Of a DNA stretch of 49,389 nt, positions 48,808-49,389 are shown piece by piece; position 1 is the first letter of the stretch; each line of letters begins with the position of its first letter. The position numbers and the translations under genes are program-made. The stretch lies in the NCBI GenBank assembly GCA_028279685.1, contig JANQNG010000060.1, forward strand, positions 1-49,389, in the 5' to 3' direction. This DNA comes from Candidatus Nanoarchaeia archaeon. GTDB taxonomy: Archaea; Nanobdellota; Nanobdellia; Woesearchaeales; SKIA01. The notes below the pieces were generated by a model. The model was not told the origin of the DNA. It did not search any database and was given only the letters and a program-made list of their open reading frames with translations.

Positions 48808-49181
48808 CCAAGACGTTTCAAATAGTCAATAATTTCTTGATGTTTTTTATCCAATGCTTCAAGTTGTTTTCTATTCTCCTCGAGTTTTTGATTATGCTGC
48901 AACCGAAGCCCTTCCATTTTGGCGTTGACTTCTTCAAATCTATTTGAGAATGCATGGTCTACTTCATCAACAACATCATGGAGCATATCATCTTCTATTC
49001 CGATATTCATGCTTGGCTTGTGATATCGTGGTGGTGCAAAATGGCTCTGGCGTGATTGTGGTAATCCTGCTAATTGGCGAACCTTTCTCACTATTTCTTT
49101 GAATTCATCAAGTTGCATATTGCTCCGTATAGGTACTTTTAGGAAGAAACCTTCTCCGAAATCAAGAACTATACCATCCAT
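48804..49181 (-). CDS. Hypothetical coiled-coil protein, 125 aa
   Basis: MDGIVLDFGEGFFLKVPIRS forms a short beta start, followed by a Pro/Arg-rich middle and a C-terminal coiled coil (VDEVDHAFSNRFEEVNAKMEGLRLQHNQKLEENRKQLEAL). The frame is open to 49331, but a TATA-like TTTAAATATT at ~49215-49224 and a GGGGTGG ribosome site just before 49181 favour this start. It overlaps the convergent winged-helix gene by four bases. Nothing else supported in 49182-49389. Confidence 0.5.
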   Translation of the reverse strand: MDGIVLDFGEGFFLKVPIRSNMQLDEFKEIVRKVRQLAGLPQSRQSHFAPPRYHKPSMNIGIEDDMLHDVVDEVDHAFSNRFEEVNAKMEGLRLQHNQKLEENRKQLEALDKKHQEIIDYLKRLG

Positions 49182-49389
49182 GAGCCACCCCTTTGAGCTT
49201 TCACAACATTCGCTAATATTTAAACTTTTGGAATGGTCTGGCTCAGTAGAATTGCTATGTAAAAGAATTATTTTTCTCGACAGTACTGCACTCCGTTCAA
49301 TGTGAACATCGGAATTCGATACGATTTTCACGCATAATCAGAGTTTATTTTCGAGAACTACGCTAGGCAGTACTGTCTGTGAGAATACA

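Overview
This window looks like part of an AT-rich DPANN-type archaeal genome, most plausibly Woesearchaeota/Pacearchaeota-like; the exact lineage is inference. The archaeal signs are split RNA polymerase genes (H, B'', B', A', A'') followed by L30e and a short KH-type NusA, plus L35Ae, archaeal S2, RadB, GINS, an M29 aminopeptidase and an archaellum-type FlaJ. Many starts sit 22-30 bases downstream of a TATA box, so leaderless transcripts look common. Six of seven tRNA genes contain introns, several at non-canonical positions.

Layout. 1-4.3 kb: radical SAM/TRAM protein, a GINS subunit, L35Ae, a Lys-rich membrane protein, and a regulator-thioredoxin pair. 4.4-13.7 kb: FlaJ-like platform protein, then a six-gene minus-strand operon (two membrane vWA proteins, a coiled-coil protein, a membrane protein, MoxR ATPase, DUF58) resembling bacterial Bat operons. 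13.7-16.1 kb: RDD protein, SppA and small unknown genes including a decayed copy. 16.1-16.5 kb: tRNA-Leu(CAA) with a T-loop intron, a tRNA fragment and perfect hairpins. 16.6-26.4 kb: accessory region of small, mostly separately promoted genes (hydrolase, nucleotidyltransferase, DUF3850, lipoprotein, HTH, zinc ribbon, SLOG-like plus DUF2683 pair, ORF6N protein, permease-methyltransferase fusion). 26.4-28.9 kb: TsaC, a nested inverted repeat, tRNA-Val, a glycosyltransferase, tRNA-Leu(TAA) between two related hairpin elements. 28.9-38 kb: thioredoxin reductase and the RNA polymerase operon. 38-41.2 kb: tRNA-Lys, -Asp, -Tyr and -Gly, with NAD kinase and unknowns. 41.2-49.4 kb: paralogous pair, M29 and M50 peptidases, coiled-coil membrane protein, S2, HAD, RadB, secreted Cys-rich protein and an MCM-like winged helix.

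The most unusual signal is at the tRNA loci. (1) Bulge-helix-bulge introns sit in the D arm and T loop as well as at the usual 37/38 site. (2) Shortened copies of the tRNA 3' end lie directly downstream of tRNA-Val, -Lys and -Gly. (3) The same loci carry perfect inverted repeats whose centre is exactly three bases. Together these suggest an undescribed small hairpin/tRNA-end element or a copying process acting on tRNA genes. A second unusual point is that the RNA polymerase A' and B' subunits each lack cysteines of one normally conserved zinc site.
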